A DNA stretch of 64,000 nucleotides, from positions 1 through 64,000 of the forward strand of contig NZ_CP081006.1 of NCBI RefSeq assembly GCF_022317005.1. Direction: 5' to 3'. The stretch comes from Mycobacterium sp. IDR2000157661 (GTDB taxonomy: Bacteria; Actinomycetota; Actinomycetes; Mycobacteriales; Mycobacteriaceae). The position numbers were made by a program, and so were the translations under genes. The notes under the pieces were generated by a model. That model saw only the letters and a list, made by a program, of their open reading frames with translations, searched no databases and had not been told where the DNA came from. Shown here in pieces: positions 34,324 to 43,279 of the stretch (the stretch's first letter is position 1; the number at the start of each line of letters is the position of its first letter).

Positions 34324-34722
34324 GTGTTCGGACAAGACGGCCGCGAACTGCTCGCGGTATTCATCGGGGGTGCGATCGGCACCGTCACGCGTGCGGGCAT
34401 TGAGACGATCGTCGCGCCGCAGCCGGGCCACTGGCCGTGGCCGACTTTCGCGGTCAACATCGTGGGCGCTTTCCTGTTGGGTTACTTCACGACTCGGCTG
34501 TTGGAACGCCTGCCCGTTTCCAGCTATCGGCGGCCGCTACTTGGCACCGGCATCTGCGGCGGCCTGACGACGTTCTCCACCATGCAGGTCGAGACCCTCT
34601 CCATGATCGAGCACGGCCACTACGGTTTGGCGGTCGGCTATCTGGCCGCAAGCGTCACGGCCGGCCTGGTGGCCGTGTATCTCGCGACCGCACTGGTGCG
34701 CAGGGTCCGGGTGCGTCGATGA
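34324..34722 (+). CDS. crcB: Fluoride channel subunit CrcB (first)
   Basis: A 132-residue Fluc/CrcB protein with four membrane helices. GTG 34324 is preferred over longer frames that overlap pgm; CATACT 8-13 bases upstream could be a -10 for a leaderless message. Motifs are [27 protein letters not shown] with the key asparagine, and [16 protein letters not shown] with the phenylalanine-box threonine-serine pair. Actinobacteria often carry two different CrcB genes whose products pair; the second follows with an ATGA overlap. Role: fluoride efflux. Confidence 0.92.
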   Translation: MFGQDGRELLAVFIGGAIGTVTRAGIETIVAPQPGHWPWPTFAVNIVGAFLLGYFTTRLLERLPVSSYRRPLLGTGICGGLTTFSTMQVETLSMIEHGHYGLAVGYLAASVTAGLVAVYLATALVRRVRVRR

Positions 34723-35084
34723 CGACTGTCCTATGGACCGGGGTCGTGCTGATGGGTGGTGTCGGCGCCGTGCTGCGGTTCGTCGTCGACCGCGCCGTCG
34801 CAGCCCGGCTCGCCCGCGTGTTCCCCTACGGCACGCTGGTCGTCAACCTCAGCGGCGCACTCGTGCTCGGATTCCTGGCCGGCCTCGCGCTGCACCCCCA
34901 CCTCGCCCTGCTGATCGGCACCGCACTCGTCGGCTCGTACACCACGTTCTCCACGTGGATGCTCGAGACTCAGCGAATCGGCGAAGAACGCCAGGTCTGG
35001 CCCGCGGTCGCCAACATCGCCGTGAGCGTTGCGCTGGGGCTGGGTGCGGCTGCACTGGGGCTGTGGATCGGGGACCGGCTGTGA
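34719..35084 (+). CDS. crcB: Fluoride channel subunit CrcB (second)
   Basis: A 121-residue CrcB protein, four helices, with [31 protein letters not shown] and [17 protein letters not shown]. Its ATG overlaps the first crcB stop and its own stop overlaps the GTG of the DUF190 gene. The tight coupling of two CrcB genes suggests a heterodimeric channel. Confidence 0.93.
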   Translation: MTTVLWTGVVLMGGVGAVLRFVVDRAVAARLARVFPYGTLVVNLSGALVLGFLAGLALHPHLALLIGTALVGSYTTFSTWMLETQRIGEERQVWPAVANIAVSVALGLGAAALGLWIGDRL

Positions 35085-36157
35085 CCGACGGACACCTCAA
35101 GCTGACCGCCTACTTCGGCGAGCGGCTGCGCGACGGCGACCGCTTCCTCGCCGATGCGCTGCTCGGGGTCTACGCCGACGCCGGTTTGGTCACCAGTGTC
35201 GTGCTGCGCGGCATCGCCAGCTTCGGGCCGCGCCATGTGCTGCGCAGCGACCAGTCGCTGAGCCTGTCGGAGGATTCACCCATCGTCGTCGCGGCCGTCG
35301 ACACGGCCGACAAGATCGGGCCGCTGGCCGACGTGGTGGCGGAGATGACCCCGCGCGGCCTGGTCACCGTGGAGCGGGCCCGGCTCGTCGGCCGTTCGGA
35401 TGCGACGGTCCCGGACACGGTTCAACTCAACACCGTCAAACTCACGATCTATCTCGGGCGCCAGGACCGGGTGGCCGGCCGGCCGGCGCACCGGGCGATC
35501 TGCGCTGCGCTGTATCGACACGGCTTTGCAGGCGCCGCGGTCTTCCTGGGTGTCGACGGCACCCGATACGGACGGCGCAGACGCGCCCGCTTCTTCAGCC
35601 GCAACACCGACGTGCCCCAGATGATCGTCGCGGTCGGCGACGCCGCTCAACTAGCTCTTGTGCAGCCTGAGCTCGAGACGATGCTCGACGATCCGCTGTG
35701 CACCGTGGAGCGGGTCCAGATCTGTAAGCGCGACGGGGCGCTCGTCGCGCCGCCCACCCCGCTGCCCGACACCGATGACAACGGCAGGCGGCTCTGGCAG
35801 AAGCTGGCCGTGCACACGTCGGAGGCCACCCTGCACGACGGAGCGCCGATACACCGCGCGCTGGTGGCCCGGCTCCGTGGCTCCGACGTGGTCTCCGGCG
35901 CAACGGTGCTGCGAGGTGCCTGGGGGTTCCACGGAGACCATGAACCGCACGGCGACAAGCTTTTTCAGCTCACCCGCAAGGTGCCGGTGACCACAATCAT
36001 CGTCGACAGCCCCGAGCGCATCGCCGAAGCCTTCCCGATCGTCGACGAACTGACCGCAGAGCACGGCCTGGTCACCAGCGAGCTGGTGCCGGCCCTGGTG
36101 TCGATCGACGGCGGACAGCGCGTCGGCGACACCCGGCTCGCCTCCTTCGAGTACTGA
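35081..36157 (+). CDS. Triple-DUF190 protein of the fluoride operon
   Basis: A 358-residue protein made of three successive DUF190-type modules (about residues 1-110, 118-225 and 240-350), each with the pattern LTxYxG/ExxRxxGRPxHRAxxxxLxxxGxxGAxVxRGxxGFG and a closing strand like PVTTIIVDSPERI. Examples are KLTAYFGERLRDGDR, KLTIYLGRQDRVAGRPAHRA and KLAVHTSEATLHDGAPIHRA. DUF190 proteins are PII-like in fold and often single-domain neighbours of crcB. Three in one chain would make a pseudo-trimer, the normal oligomer of PII-like proteins. GTG 35081 overlaps the crcB stop. It may sense a ligand and modulate fluoride export. Confidence 0.88.
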   Translation: MTDGHLKLTAYFGERLRDGDRFLADALLGVYADAGLVTSVVLRGIASFGPRHVLRSDQSLSLSEDSPIVVAAVDTADKIGPLADVVAEMTPRGLVTVERARLVGRSDATVPDTVQLNTVKLTIYLGRQDRVAGRPAHRAICAALYRHGFAGAAVFLGVDGTRYGRRRRARFFSRNTDVPQMIVAVGDAAQLALVQPELETMLDDPLCTVERVQICKRDGALVAPPTPLPDTDDNGRRLWQKLAVHTSEATLHDGAPIHRALVARLRGSDVVSGATVLRGAWGFHGDHEPHGDKLFQLTRKVPVTTIIVDSPERIAEAFPIVDELTAEHGLVTSELVPALVSIDGGQRVGDTRLASFEY

Positions 36158-36173
36158 GCGAGCGGCGGCCGTC

Positions 36174-36803
36174 CTAAGACGCGGGCGCGTCCTGCGTTGT
36201 CCGGGGCAGCGCGTAGAGCGCCATCCGTCGATTGGCCATGTCGTGCTCGCCGAGGAAGATGCAGCCGGCGTGTTCGCAGACGGCGCGAGCGCCGGTGTTG
36301 CGGTGATCGGGGTCGAACATGATGCGGCGGCAGTCCGGGTCAAGCTCGAAAATGCTGGCGACCACGCGCGGCAACATCATCGGGCCGATGCCGCGGTTGA
36401 CGAAACGCAGGTCGGCGATCGCGGCATGCAGGCCGATGTCATGCGGATGGGCGTCGTAGCGCGGGCCGATGGAATCCTTGGCGGCACGGTACAACTCGAC
36501 GTAGGCGAAGGGCTGTCCGCGGAAGTCTGCAACCAGCGGCCGCGAATACTCGCCCGCCAACTGCGCGCTGAGGTAGCGATGCCATCGCTCCGGCGGCCAG
36601 TCGTACTCCCAGGCCTCGACCAGATGCGGGCGGTTCATCCATTCGGAGATCATCTCGGCGTCGGCGCCGGCATCGGCGAGCCGCATCTCATAGGGCTCGG
36701 CCACCACCGGTGTGGGTGGCGCGGGCACCTCGCGGACCGCATCGGTGGTGTCGGTCAGCTCCCGCGCCAGCGCGGGCGGCGACGCAGCGTCGATGTCGGT
36801 CAT
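36174..36803 (-). CDS. mbtK: Mycobactin lysine N-acyltransferase MbtK
   Basis: MbtK adds the long acyl chain to the N6 of the mycobactin lysine during siderophore synthesis. The 209-residue protein is a GNAT-fold acyltransferase close in length and sequence pattern to M. tuberculosis MbtK (Rv1347c): [67 protein letters not shown] and [42 protein letters not shown]. An IdeR-box-like sequence lies 26 bp upstream, so iron repression is expected. It is unlinked to other mbt genes here. Confidence 0.95.
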   Translation of the reverse strand: MTDIDAASPPALARELTDTTDAVREVPAPPTPVVAEPYEMRLADAGADAEMISEWMNRPHLVEAWEYDWPPERWHRYLSAQLAGEYSRPLVADFRGQPFAYVELYRAAKDSIGPRYDAHPHDIGLHAAIADLRFVNRGIGPMMLPRVVASIFELDPDCRRIMFDPDHRNTGARAVCEHAGCIFLGEHDMANRRMALYALPRTTQDAPAS

Positions 36804-36828
36804 CGCGGTGGAGTTTACCCGACCGGGG

Positions 36829-36847
36829 TAAGGGTAGGGTTACCTCT
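36829..36847 (-). promoter_or_regulatory. IdeR-box-like iron operator upstream of mbtK
   Basis: TAAGGGTAGGGTTACCTCT agrees with the mycobacterial IdeR consensus TTAGGTTAGSCTAACCTAA at 13 of 19 positions by hand alignment. Its distance from the mbtK start fits operator overlap with the promoter. Confidence 0.65.
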
Positions 36848-36897
36848 TAGCGTTCAGGCCATGTTTCGCCCGTGGGCCTATCGGAAAGCCTCGGGGC

Positions 36898-38310
36898 GTG
36901 AGCAAACGGCCGGGTCCTGTACTGCATTTCGCAGTCGACGACGGCTTTCGCCTGCCCGACGTCGAATCACTGGCCGGCGGACCGCCCGAGCGAACCACCG
37001 TGCAAGTGTGCGACACCTACGTCGACACCGCAGACGCCGACCTGCTCTCCCACAACCTGCAATTGCGCCGGCGCGAGGGTGACGGTGACACGGGCTGGCA
37101 GTTGGCGATCCCCGGCGAGGAGGGCCCGCTCGACGTTCGCACCGACGCGTCGGAGCCGCCGTCGGAGCTTGCCGATCTACTGTTCGGTGTGACGCTCGGC
37201 AAGCCGCTCACCACCGTCGCGACGATGCGTACGCGGCACGACCGCTACCGGTTCGCTTCCTCGGGCCGAGGTCGGCTCCGGGCCCTACTCCTCGATGAGC
37301 GCACACACGCCTCCATCGGTGACCGCATGCTTGCGTGGCGCCAGATCGAGATCGGCTGTGGGCCCGCCGCGCGGTCGCTCCCCGACGATCTCGCCGACCG
37401 ATTGTCGATGGCCGGCGCCGTCCCGACTCCCGCACAGTCGAAGGTGGCCCGGGTGCTGCGAGTGGATCCGCCCTGCACGGTCGAGCGGAGCGACGCCGAA
37501 CAGGCGCTGGCCGACTATCTCAGCGAACAGATCGACATCGTCTTCGCGGGCGATCTCGGGCTGCGTCGCGGCCACGATCCGATCCACGACACCCGAGTCG
37601 CCATCCGCAGGCTGCGCAGCACGCTACGGGTGTTCGGCAAGCTGCTCGACGGGCCGTCGGCCGACCACGTCGAGACCGAGCTGAAGTGGTTCGCCGGCCT
37701 ACTCGGAGAGGTCCGCGACTGCCAGGTGCAGATGCGCCGATTCGGCTCTGCGCTTGCCGAACTGCCAGACGACCTGGTCCTCGGGCCGGTCGAAGGCAGG
37801 ATCAACTCCGAGTTGCGCTCCCAGCAACACCGGTCGCGTGCCGAGGTGACCGACGCGATGAGCGGGGCGCGCTACCTCGACCTGCTCACCACGCTGCAGC
37901 GCTGGCGTACCGATCCGCCGTTGGCGGGCCCGCCGACCGCGAAGGCGTTGACCAAGCGGGCCGGGCGGGCGCAACGCAAGGCCGACCGCAGGCTGGCCCA
38001 AGCCGTCCGGGCCGGTGACGACGCGCTGTTGCACCGGGCGCGCAAGGCGGCCAAGCGCGCCCGCTATGCCGCCGAGCTCCTGACCCCGCTGAACAAGCGC
38101 ACCAAGGCAACGGTCAAGCGCTACAAGCGGATTCAGCGGGTTCTCGGCGATCATCAGGACGGCGTCGTCGCAACCGGGACGCTGCGCAGGCTGGCGTTGG
38201 TAGCGGGTACCGCACCCGGCGAGAACGGCTTCACCTTCGGGTTGCTCTACCAACGCGAACAGGAGAATGCCGCCGACGCGTTTCGCCGCGCTCGCGAACT
38301 CCTCGTCTAG
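36898..38310 (+). CDS. CYTH-CHAD domain protein
   Basis: A 470-residue two-domain protein from GTG 36898. The N-terminal CYTH (triphosphate tunnel) domain covers residues about 1-190 with VCDTYVDTADADLLSHNLQLRRREGD and the acidic or basic pairs typical of phosphate tunnels. The CHAD domain, about residues 205-470, is helical and rich in arginine, lysine and histidine: DPIHDTRVAIRRLRSTLRVFG, DCQVQMRRFG, LHRARKAAKRARYAAELL and RVLGDHQDGVVA. CHAD domains bind inorganic polyphosphate; the CYTH domain may act on triphosphates. It is divergent from mbtK. Confidence 0.93.
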   Translation: MSKRPGPVLHFAVDDGFRLPDVESLAGGPPERTTVQVCDTYVDTADADLLSHNLQLRRREGDGDTGWQLAIPGEEGPLDVRTDASEPPSELADLLFGVTLGKPLTTVATMRTRHDRYRFASSGRGRLRALLLDERTHASIGDRMLAWRQIEIGCGPAARSLPDDLADRLSMAGAVPTPAQSKVARVLRVDPPCTVERSDAEQALADYLSEQIDIVFAGDLGLRRGHDPIHDTRVAIRRLRSTLRVFGKLLDGPSADHVETELKWFAGLLGEVRDCQVQMRRFGSALAELPDDLVLGPVEGRINSELRSQQHRSRAEVTDAMSGARYLDLLTTLQRWRTDPPLAGPPTAKALTKRAGRAQRKADRRLAQAVRAGDDALLHRARKAAKRARYAAELLTPLNKRTKATVKRYKRIQRVLGDHQDGVVATGTLRRLALVAGTAPGENGFTFGLLYQREQENAADAFRRARELLV

Positions 38311-38313
38311 TCC

Positions 38314-39009
38314 TCAGTCGAAGAGATCGTCGAGCGCTCGTTGCTCCAGTTCGACCCACCGGCAGACGCTGCGCCGGACCTCGGCGACCGCCTCCTCGTC
38401 GAAGTGCTGGGCGCCATCGGGCGTGATGCGACAGATGTCCATCGGTCCACCGACGCTCGGTGACGACTGGTCGAGGGCGTCGAGCACCCGCAGTGCAGCG
38501 ACGACACCGTGGTTGACACCGCGCTGGGACATCCCGAAATGAGCCAGCAGCGCGTGGGCCTGTTGCGCCATCGGCGCCCCGCTGCCCACCGCCTGGAACC
38601 CGGTGACCTCATGGTGACCGATCAACCCGTGCGGATCGACGTCGACGATGAACGGTTGTCCGCCGGCGTACCCGGCCGCCAACACGTATGTCGACGGTGT
38701 GGCGCCGGCACCGCCGCCGGGCACGTCGCTGATGAATGTCGAGTAGTGGTGCTCGAGCACGGGCAGAACTCGTGCCTGCAGCGCGCGCCCGACATCCGGC
38801 GCTTCGACGATCGCGTCCGCCTCGGCACTGAACACGCGCTCGAGGTCGTGCAGAACGGCGCGTGATCCGCTGCCGCCCCATGCCGCGTGGTGCCCCAGCG
38901 GATGCAGCTTCTGAGCGGGGTAGCTCAGCCCTCGGACAGGATCGGTGATCTGCGAGTCCGACGCCATCACCAATCCGTCGGCACACCGGAGGGCCAGTAC
39001 GACGGTCAC
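38314..39009 (-). CDS. Proteasome-beta-like Ntn hydrolase
   Basis: From GTG 39009 the protein begins M-T-V-V-L-A-L-R-C, so removal of the initiator methionine would expose a threonine as in proteasome beta and HslV subunits. The next segment, ADGLVMASDSQITD, matches the second strand of that fold; the lysine expected later is in LSYPAQKLHPLG. Length is 231 residues. Unlike mycobacterial PrcB it has no propeptide. The gene lies alone, convergent with the CYTH-CHAD gene. The role is unknown; it may be a self-compartmentalising peptidase of the actinobacterial proteasome-like group. Confidence 0.78.
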   Translation of the reverse strand: MTVVLALRCADGLVMASDSQITDPVRGLSYPAQKLHPLGHHAAWGGSGSRAVLHDLERVFSAEADAIVEAPDVGRALQARVLPVLEHHYSTFISDVPGGGAGATPSTYVLAAGYAGGQPFIVDVDPHGLIGHHEVTGFQAVGSGAPMAQQAHALLAHFGMSQRGVNHGVVAALRVLDALDQSSPSVGGPMDICRITPDGAQHFDEEAVAEVRRSVCRWVELEQRALDDLFD

Positions 39010-39092
39010 GCGTGCACCCGCATCGGCTGATCTTCTCACGGCGCCGCCGGACCGGGTGCCCACCGGCCGACATCGGCTGAGACAGTGGGACC

Positions 39093-39287
39093 ATGCCGAT
39101 CGACCGGATCGCCGAACTGCAGCGCTGGCAGGACTGCGGCGCCGTGTGGTCAGTGCTTGCGCGACGGGCTGACAGCGTCACCGTGGCACTGCTGCGTTGT
39201 GACGGCGGAGAGGAGGTCGAACGTTTCTCCTCCGACGACCCGCGGCTGCTGGCGTTCATCGGCGACCGCACCAGCAGCCTCGACTGA
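39093..39287 (+). CDS. Conserved small protein, function unknown (64 aa)
   Basis: Starts at ATG 39093 with MPIDRIAELQRWQDCGAVWSVLARRADSVTVALLRCDGGEEVERF, a compact alpha-beta-beta pattern that resembles small mycobacterial hypothetical proteins. It is divergent from the proteasome-like gene, 83 bp away. No domain is recognised. Codon use (GC at third positions) fits a real gene. Confidence 0.65.
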   Translation: MPIDRIAELQRWQDCGAVWSVLARRADSVTVALLRCDGGEEVERFSSDDPRLLAFIGDRTSSLD

Positions 39288-39305
39288 ACGCGCGCGGTTA
39301 CTCGG

Positions 39306-39851
39306 TCAGCGCGAAGCTGCGCCCCTGCGAACGAGTTCCGCGAAGACGGCCGCGGCCGCGTCGACGCCGCCGACGTCATCGGTCGCCACGAGGTCGAGCA
39401 GCAGGCCCCGTGCGACGGCCAGTCCCAACCGCATCATCGCCGGGTCCACCGTCCCCTCGGTGTCTGCGCCGAGCCAGCCCTCCACGGCGCCGGGCAGCAT
39501 GCGCGCGAACGGTTGCTCGCCTTGCGCACCGCGGGCGTAGCACTCGAAGAAGAGCCGTTCGAACGGGCGCAACTCGGGCCGCCGCAGGTCGGCCCACATC
39601 TCCGTGATCGCGTCGGCGGGGTCGGCGGGCAGGTCGTCGAGCACGGCCATCTGCCGCTGCTCAACCTGCTCGACGATGGCTACTAGTAACCCGTCGCGAG
39701 AACCGAAGTGGTGCAACAGCATACGATGGCTGGTTCCCACGGCGGCGGCGATGTCGCGCAGCGACCGGTCACCTATCCCGCCGGTGGCGAATTCCGCCAC
39801 CACGGCGTCGAGCAGGTCGCGGCGGCGTTGCCGGTCAGGTGGTCGAGCCAT
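39306..39851 (-). CDS. TetR-family regulator
   Basis: From ATG 39851 (MARPPDRQRRRDLLDAV) a 181-residue regulator. The HTH is residues about 8-55: VVAEFATGGIGDRSLRDIAAAVGTSHRMLLHHFGSRDGLLVAI. Its start overlaps the 3' end of the SRPBCC gene by 17 bp, so both are in one operon. It probably controls this pair. Ligand unknown. Confidence 0.88.
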   Translation of the reverse strand: MARPPDRQRRRDLLDAVVAEFATGGIGDRSLRDIAAAVGTSHRMLLHHFGSRDGLLVAIVEQVEQRQMAVLDDLPADPADAITEMWADLRRPELRPFERLFFECYARGAQGEQPFARMLPGAVEGWLGADTEGTVDPAMMRLGLAVARGLLLDLVATDDVGGVDAAAAVFAELVRRGAASR

Positions 39852-40281
39852 CGAGACGATGCAGTTGCTCGCTGCATGCCTTGAGTCCCGCGGCTTCAAG
39901 GTCCAGGTAGCGCCGTGTCGTCGGGCGCATCAGCAGCGCGATCAGCGATCCGACGGGCCCTCGCTGTTCGAGCCGCTGATCCACGCGCGTGCGGGCGCTC
40001 GACTGGGCGATGACGTCGTGGCGGGCGATCGTGAGCCCTCCCGGCGACCGCTGCACCCAGGTCCACGATGTTTCCGGCGAGAACTCGGTGACCTCCCAGA
40101 CCAGCTTGGGCAATTTCGGTTGCTTGATCGCGAACCGCTTCCCGACCGCCAGACCTGGGCCGTCCAGCGCGACGACACTGGTGACCGACGCGGTCCAATC
40201 CGGCCATCGCTCGACATCGGTGAAGATCCTCCAGACGACGCCCGCGGGCGCGTCGACGGTTACGCCGGAGTCGGTGATCAT
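39835..40281 (-). CDS. SRPBCC-fold (polyketide cyclase/START-like) protein
   Basis: A 148-residue lipid- or ligand-binding fold protein: VTVDAPAGVVWRIFTDVERWPDWTASVTSVV is the classic N-terminal strand-helix of the family, followed by GKRFAIKQPKLPKLVWEVTEF and the long C-terminal helix (DLEAAGLKACSEQLHRL). Such proteins bind hydrophobic ligands; many mycobacterial copies have no known role. It is the first gene of an operon with the TetR gene at 39851. Confidence 0.88.
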   Translation of the reverse strand: MITDSGVTVDAPAGVVWRIFTDVERWPDWTASVTSVVALDGPGLAVGKRFAIKQPKLPKLVWEVTEFSPETSWTWVQRSPGGLTIARHDVIAQSSARTRVDQRLEQRGPVGSLIALLMRPTTRRYLDLEAAGLKACSEQLHRLDGSTT

Positions 40282-40311
40282 GTACCAGACGGTACATCAT
40301 TTCCGCGGCGG

Positions 40312-40911
40312 TCAGAAGAGGTCGCGGGCTGCCGGCGGCTGCGGTTGGAGGATCTTGGCGACCGTCTCGCCGACGGACCGGGCGAATGTGCGGTCATCGA
40401 CATCCTCCAGGCCCGTCGATGCGCGCAGGAATCCACCGAACAGGCACCAGCCCATCTGCAGGGCGATGGCGTGCGCGGCCGCCAGTCGCGCCCCCTGCTC
40501 GGTGGGGTGCTGTGCCCTGACGGCATCGAGCAGGATCTCCATCGTCGGGAACCGTTGCTGCAGGGCTCCGATCTGGTAGCCGTCGAGCGACGCCCTCGCG
40601 ATGACCCGAAGGTGGCGGTCGACCGCTGCGCTGACGCGTTCACCCTCCGCTCCCTCGGCGATGAGTTCGGCGAGCCGGCCGGCCAGGTAGTCCAGCACCG
40701 CGCCGACGAGTTGGTCCTTGTTGCCGAAATGCCGGTGGATCAATCCGTGGTTCACCCGCGACCGGGCAGCGATGTCGCGAATCGACGTTGCCGACGGCCC
40801 CCGCTCTGCGAACAGGTCGGCAGCCGACCTCAGCACGGCCGCGACGACTTCCTCCCTGCCCAGCGGTATTTCACCGGGTTCTGAAGAGAGCCTTGCACGA
40901 GCCGTAGTCAT
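40312..40911 (-). CDS. TetR-family regulator with operator across its start
   Basis: The frame is open far upstream, but ATG 40911 (MTTARARLSSEPGEIPLGREE) gives a 199-residue TetR protein; upstream translation is antisense to the next gene. The HTH is VVAAVLRSAADLFAERGPSATSIRDIAARSRVNHGLIHRHFGNKDQL. A 20-bp palindrome overlaps the start codon, pointing to autorepression. It is divergent from the secreted protein gene at 40988 and may control it. Confidence 0.9.
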   Translation of the reverse strand: MTTARARLSSEPGEIPLGREEVVAAVLRSAADLFAERGPSATSIRDIAARSRVNHGLIHRHFGNKDQLVGAVLDYLAGRLAELIAEGAEGERVSAAVDRHLRVIARASLDGYQIGALQQRFPTMEILLDAVRAQHPTEQGARLAAAHAIALQMGWCLFGGFLRASTGLEDVDDRTFARSVGETVAKILQPQPPAARDLF

Positions 40912-40921
40912 GTGACTACGG
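40902..40921. promoter_or_regulatory. 20-bp palindromic operator over a TetR start codon
   Basis: CCGTAGTCATGTGACTACGG has 9-bp perfect arms around a 2-bp centre, and its centre is part of the ATG at 40911. This is a strong candidate operator for the TetR it overlaps; it also lies about 70 bp from the divergent gene start. Confidence 0.75.
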
Positions 40922-40987
40922 TACGGCAGGAGTTTGCGGCCATTCGATGACTCCGTGTGGTTCCTTCGAGAGGACTCCGCTGTGGCA

Positions 40988-43279
40988 ATGACGCCGGGCA
41001 CATACGCACGTTTCATCGGCAGGATCGGCGCGCTGGCGGTCGCCCTCGGCATCGGTACGGCCATCGCGAACAGTCCCGGCTTGGCCGCCGCGGAGGACGG
41101 CGTCCCGTCGGACAACACGTCGAGCTCGGCGGGCGCAACCGACACCCCCGGAACCGGCACCACCGGCACCGGCACCACCGGCACCGGGGTTTCGACGGGC
41201 AACACGGTCACGGGCGGCGACGACATCGACGGCCCTGACGTCAATGAGGGAATCACCCAGGGCCCGGACGACGATGAGGAAATCACCGAGGAACCCGACG
41301 GCGACATCGATGAATCCGACGACGATGAGACGGTCGCGGGTGAGGCGGGCGACGAACTCACCGGCACCGACACCGGCACCGACACCGGCACCGGGGATGC
41401 GGAACCGCAGTGGGCGCCATCAACGGGCGGCCGCTCAGGCGACCCGGACGGTGGCGTGGCCACGAAGCCGTACGAGGCCGGCACGACGAACACCGTGGCG
41501 TCGATCGACGAAGCGACCGACCCGGCCGACTCCGCTGAGGCGGCCCAACCGCTTCTCGCCACCCAGCCGATAGAGGGGCCGATGCCGTCCGCGTCGCTCA
41601 CAGCGACCGCTCCGACGAATACGCCCACGGTGATGCGCACCGTGTCGGCGCCTGCGCTGACGCCGGCCACCGTCACCACACCCATCAACGGCTTCGTCTC
41701 CTCGGTGCTGAACGCGTTGGGTTTCGGGCCGCGAGCCGCGACCGGGCCCACCGCGCCGCCGCAACCACCGCTGCTGTGGGCAATGCTGGGATGGGCGCGT
41801 CGCGAAGTCGGCAACCTTGCCTCCCCGCCGGCGTCGGTAGCCACCGCGCCGGTCGCAGCGTTGACAGCCGAGAACCCGTCGGCCCCGACCGTGAGCCCAC
41901 TGGCGACGTCCGAGCAGTTGGCCGCCGAGCGGATTGCTGCGAGGACGGCCAACTCCCTGCCGGTCGTGCTGATGAAACTCGTTCTACGGCACCAGTTCAT
42001 GGCCGCAGCTCGCTTCTTGTACGGTGCAGACGGCATCAACGGGCAGAACATGGCGGCGCTGGATCGGGCGGTCGACGAGTACGCGATGGCGGCGGCGTTC
42101 CAGCAGCAATTGCTCGACTCGATGAATCCGACGGTCGTCACCCAGGTGGCCCCGCCGCACCGGTGGTTCGGACAGAACGTGCCGGGCTCGCGCATCCTCT
42201 ACGACAACCCGGACACCATCTACCGCTTCATGGGTGTCAACGGCGCCTCGGAGTATGTGATCACCGGCCGTTTCCACGACACCAGCGAAGCCGGTGTGCC
42301 GTCCGACGTGACCTTCAGCGTGCTCGAAGGCCTCGCCGGCACGACGTCGTCGCTGCTGAGCTATGACGACCTCGAGATCAACGACGACGGCACGTTCACC
42401 ATCACCGTGAGCAGGGAACCCGCGAACGGACGCGCGAACCACCTACAGCTGACCAACGGCTCCACCATCATCGCGGCACGAGACACGTTGGGCAACTGGA
42501 ACTCTGAGGTGCCGATGAGCCTGTCGATCGCCCGCGTCGGCGGCCCCCCGGACAGCCTGTTCGCCCAGCTCGGCGGGTTCGCCTTCCTCGGCCAGTTCAT
42601 CAGCGGCAACCCCCTGCTCACGTCGTTGGTGTCGCTGGTACCGCCGCTGCCCTATATGCCGCCGGTACTGCGCGGGGTGTTCACCGCCGCGATCCTGGTG
42701 GTGCGCGGCGCCAACGAGCAGGCCAAGTACATGGCGTTGGCCACCCACGATCCCGAGACCGGCGCACGGCGCCCGGTCAACAGGGTGAGCCAGCCCTCGA
42801 GCAACGCCGAGTTTCTCGCCAACCAACGGCAGAGCAACGGCCACTTCCAACTCGCCGACGACCAGGCGCTCGTACTGAGGATCGACCCCGGCCAGGCCGA
42901 GCATTTCGTCGTCCCGACGTACAACATCTGGACGATCACCGACGACTACTGGAACGAGCCGGCGAGCCTGAACACCGAGCAGGCGGTGCCCAACGCCGAC
43001 GGCACGTACACCGTGGTGATATCACCGACCGACCCCGGCGCGGCCAACTGGGTCTCGACGAGCGGGCTGAACCAGGGCACGCTCTCGATCCGGTTCCAGG
43101 GGCTGCCGGGCGAGGTCACCGACGGCCCGAGCATCGTCGACCAGCAGGTGATGTCGCACCAGGAGCTGGCCGGCTACCTTCCAGCCATCCCGTTCGTCAC
43201 CCCCGCGGAGCGCGCGGCCCAGCTCGCCGCGCGGAAGGAAGGTTTCGACAACCGGTGGGCGCCCTACCCGCAGCTATAG
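40988..43279 (+). CDS. Large secreted DUF1214-like protein with acidic low-complexity N-terminus
   Basis: ATG 40988 (GTG 40982 also possible) gives a protein of 763 residues. A signal peptide (ARFIGRIGALAVALGIGTAIANSPGLAAA) is followed by about 220 residues of Gly/Thr/Asp/Glu-rich repeats (TGTGTTGTG, DDDEEITEEPDGD, TGTDTGTDTGTG). This is a pattern seen in many large mycobacterial exported proteins. The rest, from about 290, is folded; the end (FVVPTYNIWTITDDYWNEPASLNTEQ, YTVVISPTDPGAANWVSTSGLNQGTLSIRFQ) resembles DUF1214. Function is unknown. The 3' end overlaps the convergent nagA gene by 6 bp. Confidence 0.8.
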   Translation: MTPGTYARFIGRIGALAVALGIGTAIANSPGLAAAEDGVPSDNTSSSAGATDTPGTGTTGTGTTGTGVSTGNTVTGGDDIDGPDVNEGITQGPDDDEEITEEPDGDIDESDDDETVAGEAGDELTGTDTGTDTGTGDAEPQWAPSTGGRSGDPDGGVATKPYEAGTTNTVASIDEATDPADSAEAAQPLLATQPIEGPMPSASLTATAPTNTPTVMRTVSAPALTPATVTTPINGFVSSVLNALGFGPRAATGPTAPPQPPLLWAMLGWARREVGNLASPPASVATAPVAALTAENPSAPTVSPLATSEQLAAERIAARTANSLPVVLMKLVLRHQFMAAARFLYGADGINGQNMAALDRAVDEYAMAAAFQQQLLDSMNPTVVTQVAPPHRWFGQNVPGSRILYDNPDTIYRFMGVNGASEYVITGRFHDTSEAGVPSDVTFSVLEGLAGTTSSLLSYDDLEINDDGTFTITVSREPANGRANHLQLTNGSTIIAARDTLGNWNSEVPMSLSIARVGGPPDSLFAQLGGFAFLGQFISGNPLLTSLVSLVPPLPYMPPVLRGVFTAAILVVRGANEQAKYMALATHDPETGARRPVNRVSQPSSNAEFLANQRQSNGHFQLADDQALVLRIDPGQAEHFVVPTYNIWTITDDYWNEPASLNTEQAVPNADGTYTVVISPTDPGAANWVSTSGLNQGTLSIRFQGLPGEVTDGPSIVDQQVMSHQELAGYLPAIPFVTPAERAAQLAARKEGFDNRWAPYPQL

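Noticed and set aside
40912..42195. N-terminal extension of the TetR frame to 42195
   Set aside because: The extension is antisense to the repeat-rich part of the secreted protein gene; the TetR domain starts at ATG 40911.
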